Part shown: positions 45,919-54,475 of the stretch, in pieces
How the letters are laid out: each line of letters opens with the position of its first letter
Position numbering within the stretch: the first letter of the stretch is position 1
NCBI GenBank assembly: GCA_018815325.1
Contig: JAHIYE010000020.1
Coordinates: 310,001-374,000 of the forward strand
Reading direction: 5' to 3'
Length of the DNA stretch: 64,000 nucleotides
From: Gammaproteobacteria bacterium
GTDB taxonomy: Bacteria; Pseudomonadota; Gammaproteobacteria; Burkholderiales; Burkholderiaceae_C
Notes under the pieces: generated by a model
Databases searched by the model: none
What the model was told of the DNA's origin: nothing
The model's input: the letters and a program-made list of their open reading frames with translations, nothing else
Made by a program: the position numbers and the translations under genes

Positions 45919-47151
45919 ATGACAGATACCCTGATCAAAGTTGACCTGACCAAGTCGCCAACTGAAAACGAGAACATTCACAACCGCTGGCATCCCGACA
46001 TTCCGATGGCTTGCTGGGTCAAGCCTGGCGATGACTTCATTCTGGAAACCTTCGACTGGACCGGCGGCTTCATCAAGAACAACGACAGCGCCGATGACGT
46101 ACGCGACATTGATCTGAGCACGGTGCACTACCTGTCGGGCCCTGTGGGCGTGAAGGGCGCCGAGCCGGGTGACCTGCTGGTGGTGGATCTGCTGGATATC
46201 GGCGCCAAGCAGGACAGCCTGTGGGGCTTCAATGGCTTCTTCAGCAAGAAGAATGGTGGTGGTTTTCTGACCGATCATTTCCCGGAGGCGCAAAAATCGA
46301 TCTGGGACTTCAAGGGCATGTTCACCAGCTCGCGTCATATCCCTGGCGTGAACTTCGCTGGGCTGATCCACCCCGGCCTGATCGGCTGCCTGCCCGACAA
46401 GGCCATGCTGGACATGTGGAACAAGCGCGAGATGGACCTCATCGCCACCGATCCGGACCGTGTGCCGGGCCTGGCCAATCCGCCCTCGGCGGGCACGGCC
46501 CATATGGGTAAGATGAGCGGCGCGGCACGTGACAAGGCAGCTGCAGAGGGCGCGCGTACCGTGCCGCCGCGTGAGCATGGTGGCAACTGCGACATCAAGG
46601 ACCTGTCGCGCGGCTCCAAGGTCTTCTTCCCTGTCTATGTCGATGGTGCCGGCCTGAGCGTCGGTGACCTGCACTTCAGCCAGGGTGACGGCGAGATCAG
46701 CTTCTGCGGCGCCATTGAAATGGCGGGCTGGGTGCACATGAAGGTCAGCCTGATCAAGGGCGGCATGGCCAAGTACGGCATCAAGAACCCCATCTTCAAG
46801 CCCAGCGTGATCACGCCAAACTACAACGACTACCTGATCTTTGAAGGCATTTCGGTGGATGAGGCGGGCAAGCAGTACTACCTGGACGTCAACGTCGCCT
46901 ATCGTCAAGCCTGCCTGAACGCCATCGAATACCTCAAGAAGTTTGGCTACTCCGGCGCACAGGCGTATTCCATTCTGGGTACGGCTCCGGTGCAGGGGCA
47001 TATCAGTGGCGTGGTCGATGTCCCCAACTCCTGCGCCACCCTGTGGCTGCCCACGCAGATTTTCGACTTCGACATCAACCCGAATGCAGCCGGGCCCATC
47101 AAGCACCTGGACGGCAAGATCGACATGCCCTTGTCACCCGACTTGATCTAA
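45919..47151 (+). CDS. fmdA: Formamidase (acetamidase/formamidase family, FmdA)
   Basis: 410-residue cytoplasmic amidohydrolase that converts formamide to formate and ammonia. MTDTLIKVDLTKSP, HNRWHPDIPMACWVKPGDDF, GPVGVKGAEPGDLLVVDLLDI, REHGGNCDIKDL and GDGEISFCGAIEM match FmdA. AGGAG is well placed before 45919; the frame is open further upstream within urtE but family similarity begins here. Together with the transporter in front and FmdB behind it resembles the methylotroph fmd locus. Confidence 0.96.
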   Translation: MTDTLIKVDLTKSPTENENIHNRWHPDIPMACWVKPGDDFILETFDWTGGFIKNNDSADDVRDIDLSTVHYLSGPVGVKGAEPGDLLVVDLLDIGAKQDSLWGFNGFFSKKNGGGFLTDHFPEAQKSIWDFKGMFTSSRHIPGVNFAGLIHPGLIGCLPDKAMLDMWNKREMDLIATDPDRVPGLANPPSAGTAHMGKMSGAARDKAAAEGARTVPPREHGGNCDIKDLSRGSKVFFPVYVDGAGLSVGDLHFSQGDGEISFCGAIEMAGWVHMKVSLIKGGMAKYGIKNPIFKPSVITPNYNDYLIFEGISVDEAGKQYYLDVNVAYRQACLNAIEYLKKFGYSGAQAYSILGTAPVQGHISGVVDVPNSCATLWLPTQIFDFDINPNAAGPIKHLDGKIDMPLSPDLI

Positions 47152-47174
47152 ACCCTTGAAGCGAGAACCGCACC

Positions 47175-47516
47175 ATGCCCACCTATGACTACGCCTGTTC
47201 CCGGTGTGGAGGCTTTGATGCCTTTCGCTCGCTGGCCACGCGCAATGAGCCCGCTGCGTGTCCCGAATGTGGCGGGGCCGCGCCGCGCGTGCTAGCCAGT
47301 GCCCCTCGCCTGGCCTTGATGGAAGGCGGCATACGCCAGGCACTGGAAACCAACGAGCGTGCCCGGCATGAGCCCAAGCGCTCGGGTGACTACGCACGGC
47401 TGAAACACCCGGCGGGTTGCGGCTGCTGCTCGTCAGGCAAGCGGGGCGCGACGGTAACAGCGCCCAACGGCAACAAGGCCTTTCCCAGCAAGCGTCCCTG
47501 GATGATCAGTCATTGA
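47175..47516 (+). CDS. fmdB: FmdB family zinc-ribbon protein
   Basis: 113 residues. [20 protein letters not shown] with CxxC, then CPECGG, forms a four-cysteine zinc ribbon typical of FmdB/regulatory CxxC proteins. A further Cys cluster (GCGCCSSG) lies near the C-terminus. FmdB has been proposed to regulate the amide genes in Methylophilus, but no biochemical function is settled. It lies directly between formamidase and amidase. Confidence 0.93.
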   Translation: MPTYDYACSRCGGFDAFRSLATRNEPAACPECGGAAPRVLASAPRLALMEGGIRQALETNERARHEPKRSGDYARLKHPAGCGCCSSGKRGATVTAPNGNKAFPSKRPWMISH

Positions 47517-47547
47517 GACGACCCTCCTGTCAACTTATGAGGTTCCT

Positions 47548-48585
47548 ATGATTCACGGAGATATTTCAAGCAGCAAAGATACTGTCGGCGTGGCGGTGGT
47601 CAACTACAAGATGCCCCGCCTGCACAGCAAAGCTGAAGTACTGGAGAATGCGCGCAAGATCGCTGCCATGGTGGTGGGCATGAAGCAGGGCCTGCCTGGT
47701 CTGGATCTGGTTATTTTTCCCGAGTACAGCACCCACGGCATCATGTATGACTCGAAAGAGATGTACGAGAACGCGGCTACCGTGCCAGGCGCCGAAACAG
47801 ACATCTTTGCGGAGGCCTGTCGCAAGGCCAGGGTATGGGGGGTGTTCTCGCTCACCGGTGAACGACATGAGCAGCACCCTCACAAGGCCCCTTACAACAC
47901 CCTGATCCTGATGAACGACCAGGGCGAGATTGTCCAGAAATACCGCAAGATCATGCCGTGGACCCCGATCGAAGGCTGGTATCCCGGGGATAAAACCTAT
48001 GTGACGGATGGGCCCAAAGGGCTCAAGGTCAGCCTGATCATTTGCGACGACGGCAACTACCCGGAGATCTGGCGGGATTGCGCGATGAAGGGGGCCGAGC
48101 TGATCGTGCGCTGCCAGGGTTATATGTACCCGGCCAAGGAACAGCAAATACTGATCTCCAAAGCCATGGCGTTCGCCAACAACACCTATGTGGCCGTTGC
48201 CAATGCCGCTGGCTTCGACGGGGTGTATTCGTATTTCGGGCATTCGGCCCTGATCGGCTTCGATGGCCGCACGCTGGGCGAATGCGGTGAGGAGGAAATG
48301 GGGATCCAGTATGCGGCGTTGTCAAAGAGCCTGATTCGTGACTTCCGCCGCAATGGTCAGTCGGAGAACCATCTCTTCAAGCTGCTGCACCGTGGTTATA
48401 CGGGTCTGATCAATTCGGGCGAGGGGGACAAGGGGCTGGCCGCCTGCCCTTACGATTTTTATGCCAACTGGCTGCGTGATCCCGAGGGCACGCGCAAGAT
48501 GGTGGAGTCCTTGACCCGCACCACGGTGGGGACGGACGAGGCCCCTATTGAGGGGATTCCGCATCAGGCGAGCGCTGCGACCTAG
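47548..48585 (+). CDS. amiE: Aliphatic amidase AmiE
   Basis: 345-residue nitrilase-superfamily amidase that hydrolyses short aliphatic amides (acetamide, propionamide) to the acid and ammonia. The start [20 protein letters not shown] is nearly that of Pseudomonas AmiE. The catalytic triad is intact at the same numbering: E59 (FPEYS), K134 (YRKIMPW), C166 ([12 protein letters not shown]). [12 protein letters not shown] and [18 protein letters not shown] complete the match. It closes the amide operon and is followed by a 220-bp gap before urtA. No AmiC/AmiR regulators are adjacent. Confidence 0.97.
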   Translation: MIHGDISSSKDTVGVAVVNYKMPRLHSKAEVLENARKIAAMVVGMKQGLPGLDLVIFPEYSTHGIMYDSKEMYENAATVPGAETDIFAEACRKARVWGVFSLTGERHEQHPHKAPYNTLILMNDQGEIVQKYRKIMPWTPIEGWYPGDKTYVTDGPKGLKVSLIICDDGNYPEIWRDCAMKGAELIVRCQGYMYPAKEQQILISKAMAFANNTYVAVANAAGFDGVYSYFGHSALIGFDGRTLGECGEEEMGIQYAALSKSLIRDFRRNGQSENHLFKLLHRGYTGLINSGEGDKGLAACPYDFYANWLRDPEGTRKMVESLTRTTVGTDEAPIEGIPHQASAAT

Positions 48586-48750
48586 CACCGCAGCTATGAA
48601 TGGGGCAGGTTTCAAGCTGCCCAGCGACTTGGCACGTGTATGCAGGCTGTCGGCTCAGGGGCCGGGTCTGGTCCTGGCCGATATACGCCACCCGGCGTAT
48701 TTCCACATGCCTTCTGCTTCCCTAGAGTGAACCCATCGCTGCACAAAGCG

Positions 48751-48766
48751 CGGTCTGAACAGACCG
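48751..48766. promoter_or_regulatory. Perfect inverted repeat upstream of urtA
   Basis: CGGTCTG-AA-CAGACCG, seven-base arms, 42 bp before the urtA ATG. Candidate operator or small leader hairpin. Confidence 0.45.
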
Positions 48767-48808
48767 GTGTACAGCGAAACCGCACTTTCACTCACTGGAG
48801 AAGCACAC

Positions 48809-50077
48809 ATGCAACGTCGATTTACCCTCAAGGCGCTGGCTGCGGCCGCAGCCGTTTCCTCCCTGGCGGGCCTTACTGCCCTGCCAGCCCATGCTGCCGA
48901 CACCATCAAGGTGGGCGTTCTGCACAGCCTGTCTGGCACCATGGCCATTTCCGAGACCGTGTTGAAAGACACGGTACTGATGGCGATTGACGAGATCAAC
49001 GCCAAGGGCGGCGTTCTGGGCAAGAAACTCGAGCCCGTGGTGGTGGACCCGGCCTCCAACTGGCCGCTGTTTGCCGAGAAGACCAAGCAACTGCTGGGGC
49101 AGGACAAGGTTGCCGTGATCTTCGGCTGCTGGACGTCGGTGTCGCGCAAGTCGGTGCTGCCGGTGGTTGAGGAAATGAACGGCCTGCTGTTCTATCCCGT
49201 GCAGTACGAGGGTGAAGAGCTCTCCAAGAATGTGTTCTACACAGGTGCGGCTCCCAACCAGCAGGCCATTCCTGCGGTGGACTACCTGATGAGCAAGGAC
49301 GGCGGCGCGGCCAAGCGCTGGGTACTGCTGGGAACGGACTATGTGTACCCCCGCACCACCAACAAGATCCTGCGCGCCTACCTCAAGAGCAAGGGCGTGA
49401 AAGAGTCTGACATCGATGAGAAATACACCCCATTCGGTCACAGCGATTACCAGACCATCGTGGCTGACATCAAGAAGTTTTCAGCGGGTGGCAAAACGGC
49501 TGTGGTATCCACCATCAACGGCGACTCCAACGTGCCGTTCTACAAGGAACTCGGCAATGCAGGGCTGAAGGCCAAGGACGTGCCCGTGGTGGCGTTCTCG
49601 GTGGGTGAAGAAGAACTGCGCGGCGTGGACACCAAGCCGCTGGTGGGGCACCTGGCCGCCTGGAACTACTTCATGTCCATCAAGAACCCGACCAATACCG
49701 CGTTCATCAAGAAGTGGTCTGACTATGCCAAGGCCAAGAAACTGCCCGGCGCAGACAAGCCATTGACCAACGATCCGATGGAAGCCACCTATATCGGCAT
49801 CAACATGTGGAAGCAGGCCGTTGAAAAGGCCAAGTCCACGGATACTGACAAAGTGATCGCTGCCATGGCGGGCCAGACCTTCAAGGCACCGAGCGGGATC
49901 ACCTCCATGATGGACAAGAAGAACCATCACCTGCACAAGTCGGTGTTCATTGGTGAAATCAAGGCCGATGGCCAGTTCAATGTGGTGTGGAAGACGCCCG
50001 GCCCGGTGAAAGCCATGCCATGGTCTCCCTTCATCGAAGGGAACGCTTCCAAGCCTGATGAGCCGGTGAAGAAATAA
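48809..50077 (+). CDS. urtA: Urea ABC transporter substrate-binding protein UrtA
   Basis: 422-residue periplasmic urea receptor. Twin-arginine-like signal MQRRFTLKALAAAAAVSSLA ending AHA. The mature part has IKVGVLHSLSGTMAISETVL, IFGCWTSVSRKSVLPVVEE, YPVQYEGEE and EKYTPFGHSDYQTIVADIK, all UrtA hallmarks. ATG 48809 with GGAG upstream is chosen over the in-frame 48767. A GC-rich hairpin follows the stop, separating it from urtB. Confidence 0.96.
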   Translation: MQRRFTLKALAAAAAVSSLAGLTALPAHAADTIKVGVLHSLSGTMAISETVLKDTVLMAIDEINAKGGVLGKKLEPVVVDPASNWPLFAEKTKQLLGQDKVAVIFGCWTSVSRKSVLPVVEEMNGLLFYPVQYEGEELSKNVFYTGAAPNQQAIPAVDYLMSKDGGAAKRWVLLGTDYVYPRTTNKILRAYLKSKGVKESDIDEKYTPFGHSDYQTIVADIKKFSAGGKTAVVSTINGDSNVPFYKELGNAGLKAKDVPVVAFSVGEEELRGVDTKPLVGHLAAWNYFMSIKNPTNTAFIKKWSDYAKAKKLPGADKPLTNDPMEATYIGINMWKQAVEKAKSTDTDKVIAAMAGQTFKAPSGITSMMDKKNHHLHKSVFIGEIKADGQFNVVWKTPGPVKAMPWSPFIEGNASKPDEPVKK

Positions 50078-50087
50078 GAAACTGCTC

Positions 50088-50109
50088 GCGACGCCCTGCG
50101 GGGCGTCGC
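50088..50109 (+). promoter_or_regulatory. GC-rich intercistronic hairpin between urtA and urtB
   Basis: GCGACGCCC-TGCG-GGGCGTCGC, a perfect nine-base stem 10 bp after the urtA stop, with no T-run. Such hairpins after binding-protein genes usually stabilise the upstream mRNA or partially terminate, giving more UrtA than permease. Confidence 0.7.
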
Positions 50110-50163
50110 CGAGGAAGTTGCAGCGTGGGCACGGCCTGCTGTGTCCACCCTACAGGTTCTTTT

Positions 50164-51738
50164 ATGCGCATTCGATCATTTTTATTTTTTGCTGCATTTT
50201 TAATAGCATCTCATGCTTATGCCTTGATGGCTGAAGAAGCGAAAGCTATTGCCATCGGTGAAACCGATGCACGTATTGAGGCCTTGAACAAAGCCCTTGT
50301 GTCGGCAGATGAGCGCACGGCTGCATTTCTGCAGGCCATGTCGGAGGATGCCGTCAGGGTAGCGGGTGACAAGGTGTTTGTGCTCAAGGACGACAAAAGC
50401 CTGGATCCGGTGAGCGGTATAGAAACTCCCATGCCCGAAGATGCCGAGGATGTGATCAGCAACAACCGCATGCGTGGAGAGCTGGACTCGGCGCTGGCGT
50501 CCCTTCGACTGTTTTCCAGGGATGACCACATCCGTGGCGAGGCCATCAAGGTCATGCAAAGTGATGCCGATGAGTCCAGGCTTGCCCTGATCGAGAAAGC
50601 CTACGCGACCGAGAAGAACCAGGATTTGAAAGAAGCGTTGGGCCTGGTTCGGGCTGCAGCACTGCTCAGCAGTGCGGATGCATCCAAGCGCCTTCAGGCC
50701 GCCACCTTGCTTGCGCAGAGCACCCAGGCCAACACCAAGACCTTGTTGCTTGAGCGCCTGAAAACTGAAACTGATGCTGCTGTGAAAGCGGCGCTTGGCG
50801 CCTCGCTCAAGTCGGTAGAGGCTTCGCTGGCCTGGGGAGACCGCCTGGGCGCGATGTTCAGTGGTATCAGCCTGGGGTCAATTTTGCTGTTGGTGGCACT
50901 GGGCCTGGCCATCACCTACGGGCTCATGGGCGTGATCAACATGGCCCATGGCGAACTCATGATGATCGGCGCTTACGCCACCTATGTGGTGCAGGGCCTG
51001 TTTCAGAAATACCTGCCTGGCGCCTTTGACTGGTACCTGGTGGCATCCGTGCCCGTGGCTTTCATGACTTCAGCGCTGATGGGCGCAGTGCTGGAGCGCA
51101 GCGTAATCCGCTTCCTCTACGGCCGCCCGCTCGAAACGCTGCTGGCGACCTGGGGCATCAGCCTGGTATTGATGCAACTGGTGCGTACCGTGTTTGGTGC
51201 GCAGAACGTGGGGGTGGAAAACCCATCCTGGATGAGCGGTGGCGTGCAGGTGCTGGGTAATCTGTCACTGCCCTACAACCGGCTCGTGATCATCGGCTTC
51301 GCGGTAGCCGTGCTGCTGGGCGTTGCCTGGCTCATTGGTCGAACGCGGTTGGGGCTTTTTGTGCGCGGCGTCACACAAAACCGCCCCATTGCCTCCTGCA
51401 TGGGAGTGAACACGGCGCGCGTGGACACCTATGCGTTTGCACTGGGTTCCGGTATCGCCGGGCTGGCAGGCTGTGCCTTGAGCCAGGTGGGCAATGTGGG
51501 GCCCGACTTGGGGCAGGGCTATATCGTGGACTCGTTCATGGTGGTGGTGCTCGGGGGTGTCGGCCAGTTGGCCGGGACCGTGTATGCCGCCATGGGTCTG
51601 GGCATCCTGAATAAACTGCTGGAGGGCTGGACCGGTGCGGTGCTGGCCAAGATCGCGGTGCTGGTGTTCATCATCGTCTTTATCCAGAAACGTCCTCAAG
51701 GCATTTTTGCCATGAAGGGCCGTAGCGCCGAGGCTTGA
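50164..51738 (+). CDS. urtB: Urea ABC transporter permease UrtB (long form)
   Basis: 524-residue urea permease. A signal peptide (SFLFFAAFLIASHAYA) and a periplasmic helical extension (to about residue 225) precede a LivH-type membrane domain with ALGLAITYGLMGVINMAHGE and GRPLETLLATWGISLVLMQL. This long N-terminal extension is normal for UrtB of urea transporters and absent from the paralog at 42261. ATG 50164 fits the signal peptide; the ribosome-binding site is weak. The signal-peptide codons carry a copy of the dispersed repeat and are AT-rich. Confidence 0.94.
   Translation: MRIRSFLFFAAFLIASHAYALMAEEAKAIAIGETDARIEALNKALVSADERTAAFLQAMSEDAVRVAGDKVFVLKDDKSLDPVSGIETPMPEDAEDVISNNRMRGELDSALASLRLFSRDDHIRGEAIKVMQSDADESRLALIEKAYATEKNQDLKEALGLVRAAALLSSADASKRLQAATLLAQSTQANTKTLLLERLKTETDAAVKAALGASLKSVEASLAWGDRLGAMFSGISLGSILLLVALGLAITYGLMGVINMAHGELMMIGAYATYVVQGLFQKYLPGAFDWYLVASVPVAFMTSALMGAVLERSVIRFLYGRPLETLLATWGISLVLMQLVRTVFGAQNVGVENPSWMSGGVQVLGNLSLPYNRLVIIGFAVAVLLGVAWLIGRTRLGLFVRGVTQNRPIASCMGVNTARVDTYAFALGSGIAGLAGCALSQVGNVGPDLGQGYIVDSFMVVVLGGVGQLAGTVYAAMGLGILNKLLEGWTGAVLAKIAVLVFIIVFIQKRPQGIFAMKGRSAEA
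50191..50232 (+). repeat. Dispersed 42-bp element, copy 4 (inside urtB)
   Basis: GCT-N9-ATAGC-N7-GCTT-N10-GGCT, all boxes intact at the same spacing as the intergenic copies. It encodes the hydrophobic core and cleavage region of the UrtB signal peptide. Confidence 0.65.
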
Positions 51739-52875
51739 ATGATGACGACTTCGAATAACAAACCCGATATCCAACAGGCACTTGTGCTGCCTGCCAAAGG
51801 CCCGCTGCTCACGCGTGCAGGCTGGAGCAGCTTTGTCATTGCGCTGCTGGTGGTGTGCGCGCTTGCCCCGGTGCTGAATCTGCTGGTGCCTGAGGGCAGT
51901 GCGCTCCACATGAGCGACTACGCCGTGGCCTTGTGCGGTCGCATCATGTGCTATGCCATCCTTGCGCTGGCGATGGACCTGATCTGGGGCTATACCGGCA
52001 TCCTGTCGCTGGGCCATGGCGTGTTCTTCGCGCTCGGGGGTTATGTCATGGGCATGTACCTGATGAGACAGATCGGCCTGGACGGCAATTACAAGAGCGA
52101 GTTGCCGGACTTCATGGTGTTTCTGGACTGGAAGGAACTTCCCTGGCACTGGACCTTCAGCGACAGCTTTATCGCCACCCTGTTCCTGATCGTGGCGGTG
52201 CCCGGACTGGTGGCCTTTGTGTTCGGCTACTTTGCCTTCCGCTCGCGCATCAAGGGCGTTTACTTTTCCATCATCACGCAGGCCATGACCTTCGCCGCCA
52301 TGCTGCTGTTTTTCCGCAATGAGACGGGGTTTGGTGGCAACAACGGCTTCACCGACTTCAAGCGAATCCTGGACATTCCGCTGGCCACGCAGGAGATGCG
52401 CATGACACTGTTCGTGCTCACGGGGCTGACCTTGCTGGGGTTTTTCCTGCTGGCGCGCTGGCTGGTCGCCAGCAAATTTGGCCGGGTGCTGCAGGCCATT
52501 CGTGATGCGGAGACCCGTGTCATGTTCTCTGGCTATTCGCCACTGGGTTACAAGCTCACGATCTGGACGCTCTCGGCCATGATGTGTGGTGTGGCTGGTG
52601 CACTCTATGTGCCGCAGGTCGGCATCATCAACCCGGGTGAGATGAGTCCGGCCAACTCGATCGAGATTGCCATCTGGGCAGCGGTGGGCGGTCGGGCCAC
52701 GCTGATCGGACCGATCGTGGGCGCCTTCATCGTGAACGGTGCGAAAAGCTGGCTGACCGTGGCCTACCCGGAGTTCTGGCTGTACTTCCTGGGAGGCCTT
52801 TTCATCATCGTTACCTTGTTCCTGCCCAACGGTGTGGTGGGACTGGTGAAAAAGCTCAAGGGGGGAGTGAAATGA
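51739..52875 (+). CDS. urtC: Urea ABC transporter permease UrtC
   Basis: 378-residue LivM/UrtC permease. DLIWGYTGILSLGHGVFFALG, GVYFSIITQAMTFAAMLLFF, NNGFTDFKRILDIPL and IWAAVGGRATLIGPI are diagnostic; about ten membrane segments. ATG follows the urtB stop directly, so translation is coupled. Confidence 0.95.
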   Translation: MMTTSNNKPDIQQALVLPAKGPLLTRAGWSSFVIALLVVCALAPVLNLLVPEGSALHMSDYAVALCGRIMCYAILALAMDLIWGYTGILSLGHGVFFALGGYVMGMYLMRQIGLDGNYKSELPDFMVFLDWKELPWHWTFSDSFIATLFLIVAVPGLVAFVFGYFAFRSRIKGVYFSIITQAMTFAAMLLFFRNETGFGGNNGFTDFKRILDIPLATQEMRMTLFVLTGLTLLGFFLLARWLVASKFGRVLQAIRDAETRVMFSGYSPLGYKLTIWTLSAMMCGVAGALYVPQVGIINPGEMSPANSIEIAIWAAVGGRATLIGPIVGAFIVNGAKSWLTVAYPEFWLYFLGGLFIIVTLFLPNGVVGLVKKLKGGVK

Positions 52876-53753
52876 CCCCGGATTTACTGGATCAGGGCGC
52901 ACGCCGGGTCGAGGCCCGCATGGCGGCGCTGGCGGCGGGAAAAGGCAACACGGAATCCGGTGGACGCGCAGCGGGCTTCTCCCGCCTGGTGACATCAAGC
53001 GATGTCGACGTCACCCATGGCCGCATCCTCTACCTGGAGGATGTGAGTGTGAGCTTCGATGGTTTCAAGGCCATCAACAAACTCTCGCTCGACATCGCGC
53101 CAGGCGAGTTGCGTTGCATCATTGGCCCCAACGGCGCTGGCAAGACCACCATGATGGACATCATCACAGGCAAGACGCGCCCTGATGAAGGCACCGTGTA
53201 TTTCGGCAGCACGATCAACCTGCTGCGCCATACCGAGCCCGAGATTGCACAGCTCGGCATTGGGCGCAAGTTCCAGAAACCCACGGTGTTCGAGCAACTC
53301 AGTGTGTTCGAAAACCTGGAGCTGGCGCTCAGCATGCACAAGGATGTGCGCTCATCGCTGTTCTACCGGCTGGACTCGGCGCAATCCGACCAATTGGCCG
53401 ATGTGCTGCACACGATTCATCTGGCGGACAGTGTGGGCGTGCAGGCGGGCAACCTGAGCCATGGGCAGAAACAGTGGCTGGAAATCGGCATGCTGCTGAT
53501 GCAGAAACCGAAGTTGCTCCTGCTGGACGAGCCGGTGGCCGGTATGACCGACGACGAGACCGAGCGCACGGCCGAGCTCTTTCTCTCGCTCAAGGGCAAG
53601 CACTCGCTGATGGTGGTGGAGCACGACATGAGTTTCATCCGCACGATTTCCGACATCGTGACGGTGCTGTGTGATGGCTCGGTGCTGGCACAGGGCACGC
53701 TGGATCAGGTGCAAGCGGATGAACGGGTGATTGAGGTCTATCTGGGGCGATGA
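52872..53753 (+). CDS. urtD: Urea ABC transporter ATP-binding protein UrtD
   Basis: 293-residue ATPase with Walker A GPNGAGKTTMMD, GIGRKFQKPTVFEQL, signature LSHGQKQWLEIG, Walker B LLLLDEPVAGM and VVEHDMSF. It has an N-terminal extension of about 50 residues before the ABC domain (residues 1-50, Ala/Gly/Arg-rich), not present in the paralog at 44425. Overlaps urtC by ATGA. Confidence 0.95.
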   Translation: MTPDLLDQGARRVEARMAALAAGKGNTESGGRAAGFSRLVTSSDVDVTHGRILYLEDVSVSFDGFKAINKLSLDIAPGELRCIIGPNGAGKTTMMDIITGKTRPDEGTVYFGSTINLLRHTEPEIAQLGIGRKFQKPTVFEQLSVFENLELALSMHKDVRSSLFYRLDSAQSDQLADVLHTIHLADSVGVQAGNLSHGQKQWLEIGMLLMQKPKLLLLDEPVAGMTDDETERTAELFLSLKGKHSLMVVEHDMSFIRTISDIVTVLCDGSVLAQGTLDQVQADERVIEVYLGR

Positions 53754-53770
53754 CCCATGCAGGAAACACC

Positions 53771-54463
53771 ATGCTGAATGTCAAGAACATCAATCAATAC
53801 TATGGCGGCTCCCATATCCTGCGCGATGTGAGCCTGCAGGCCAGGCTGGGCAAGGTCACGGTCGTGCTCGGACGCAATGGTGTGGGCAAGACCACGCTGT
53901 TGAAGTCCCTGATGGGTCTGGTGCCAATCAAGAACGGCAGCATCGAGTTTGACGGCAAGTCCATCCACCAGGCCACACCGTATGAACGGGCCCGTGCCGG
54001 CATCGGCTTTGTGCCGCAGGGGCGCGAAATCTTTGCACGCCTCACGGTGGAAGAAAACCTGCGGATGGGGCTGGCCTACAAGAGCGCCAGCACACCTGTT
54101 CCACCGGAGTTGTTTGGATTGTTCCCGGTGCTAAAGCAGATGCTCAACCGGCGCGGTGGTGATCTGTCCGGCGGGCAGCAGCAGCAGCTGGCGATTGCGC
54201 GGGCCCTGGCGGCCAGCCCCAAATTGCTGATTCTGGATGAGCCTACCGAAGGCATCCAGCCCAGCATCATCAAGGACATTGGCCGCGTGATCCGCATGCT
54301 GGCTGACCGGGGTGACATGGCGATTCTGCTGGTGGAACAGTACTACGACTTTGCCCGGGATCTCGCGGACGACTATGTTGTGATGGAACGCGGTGCCGTT
54401 CTGGCCAGCGGGGATGGCAAGAACATGGAGGCCGACGGCGTGCGGGAACTGGTCGCGATTTAG
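53771..54463 (+). CDS. urtE: Urea ABC transporter ATP-binding protein UrtE
   Basis: 230-residue ATPase. MLNVKNINQYYGGSHILRDV is the standard start, with Walker A GRNGVGKTTLLK, signature LSGGQQQQLAIARAL and Walker B LILDEPTEGIQPSI. The ATG at 53771 has AGGA upstream; the in-frame ATG at 53750 overlaps urtD and is the alternative. Last gene of urtABCDE; converges with the TPR protein 12 bp away. Confidence 0.95.
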   Translation: MLNVKNINQYYGGSHILRDVSLQARLGKVTVVLGRNGVGKTTLLKSLMGLVPIKNGSIEFDGKSIHQATPYERARAGIGFVPQGREIFARLTVEENLRMGLAYKSASTPVPPELFGLFPVLKQMLNRRGGDLSGGQQQQLAIARALAASPKLLILDEPTEGIQPSIIKDIGRVIRMLADRGDMAILLVEQYYDFARDLADDYVVMERGAVLASGDGKNMEADGVRELVAI

Positions 54464-54475
54464 ACCATGCTCGCG

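Noticed and set aside
48629-48644. TTGGCACGTGTATGCA upstream of urtA as a sigma-54 promoter
   Set aside because: The boxes look right but the GG-to-GC distance is one base short; sigma-54 spacing is strict. Left as unsupported.
51265-52998. 577-codon open frame on the minus strand
   Set aside because: Antisense shadow of urtB and urtC, full of His/Gln/Arg low complexity; no motifs.
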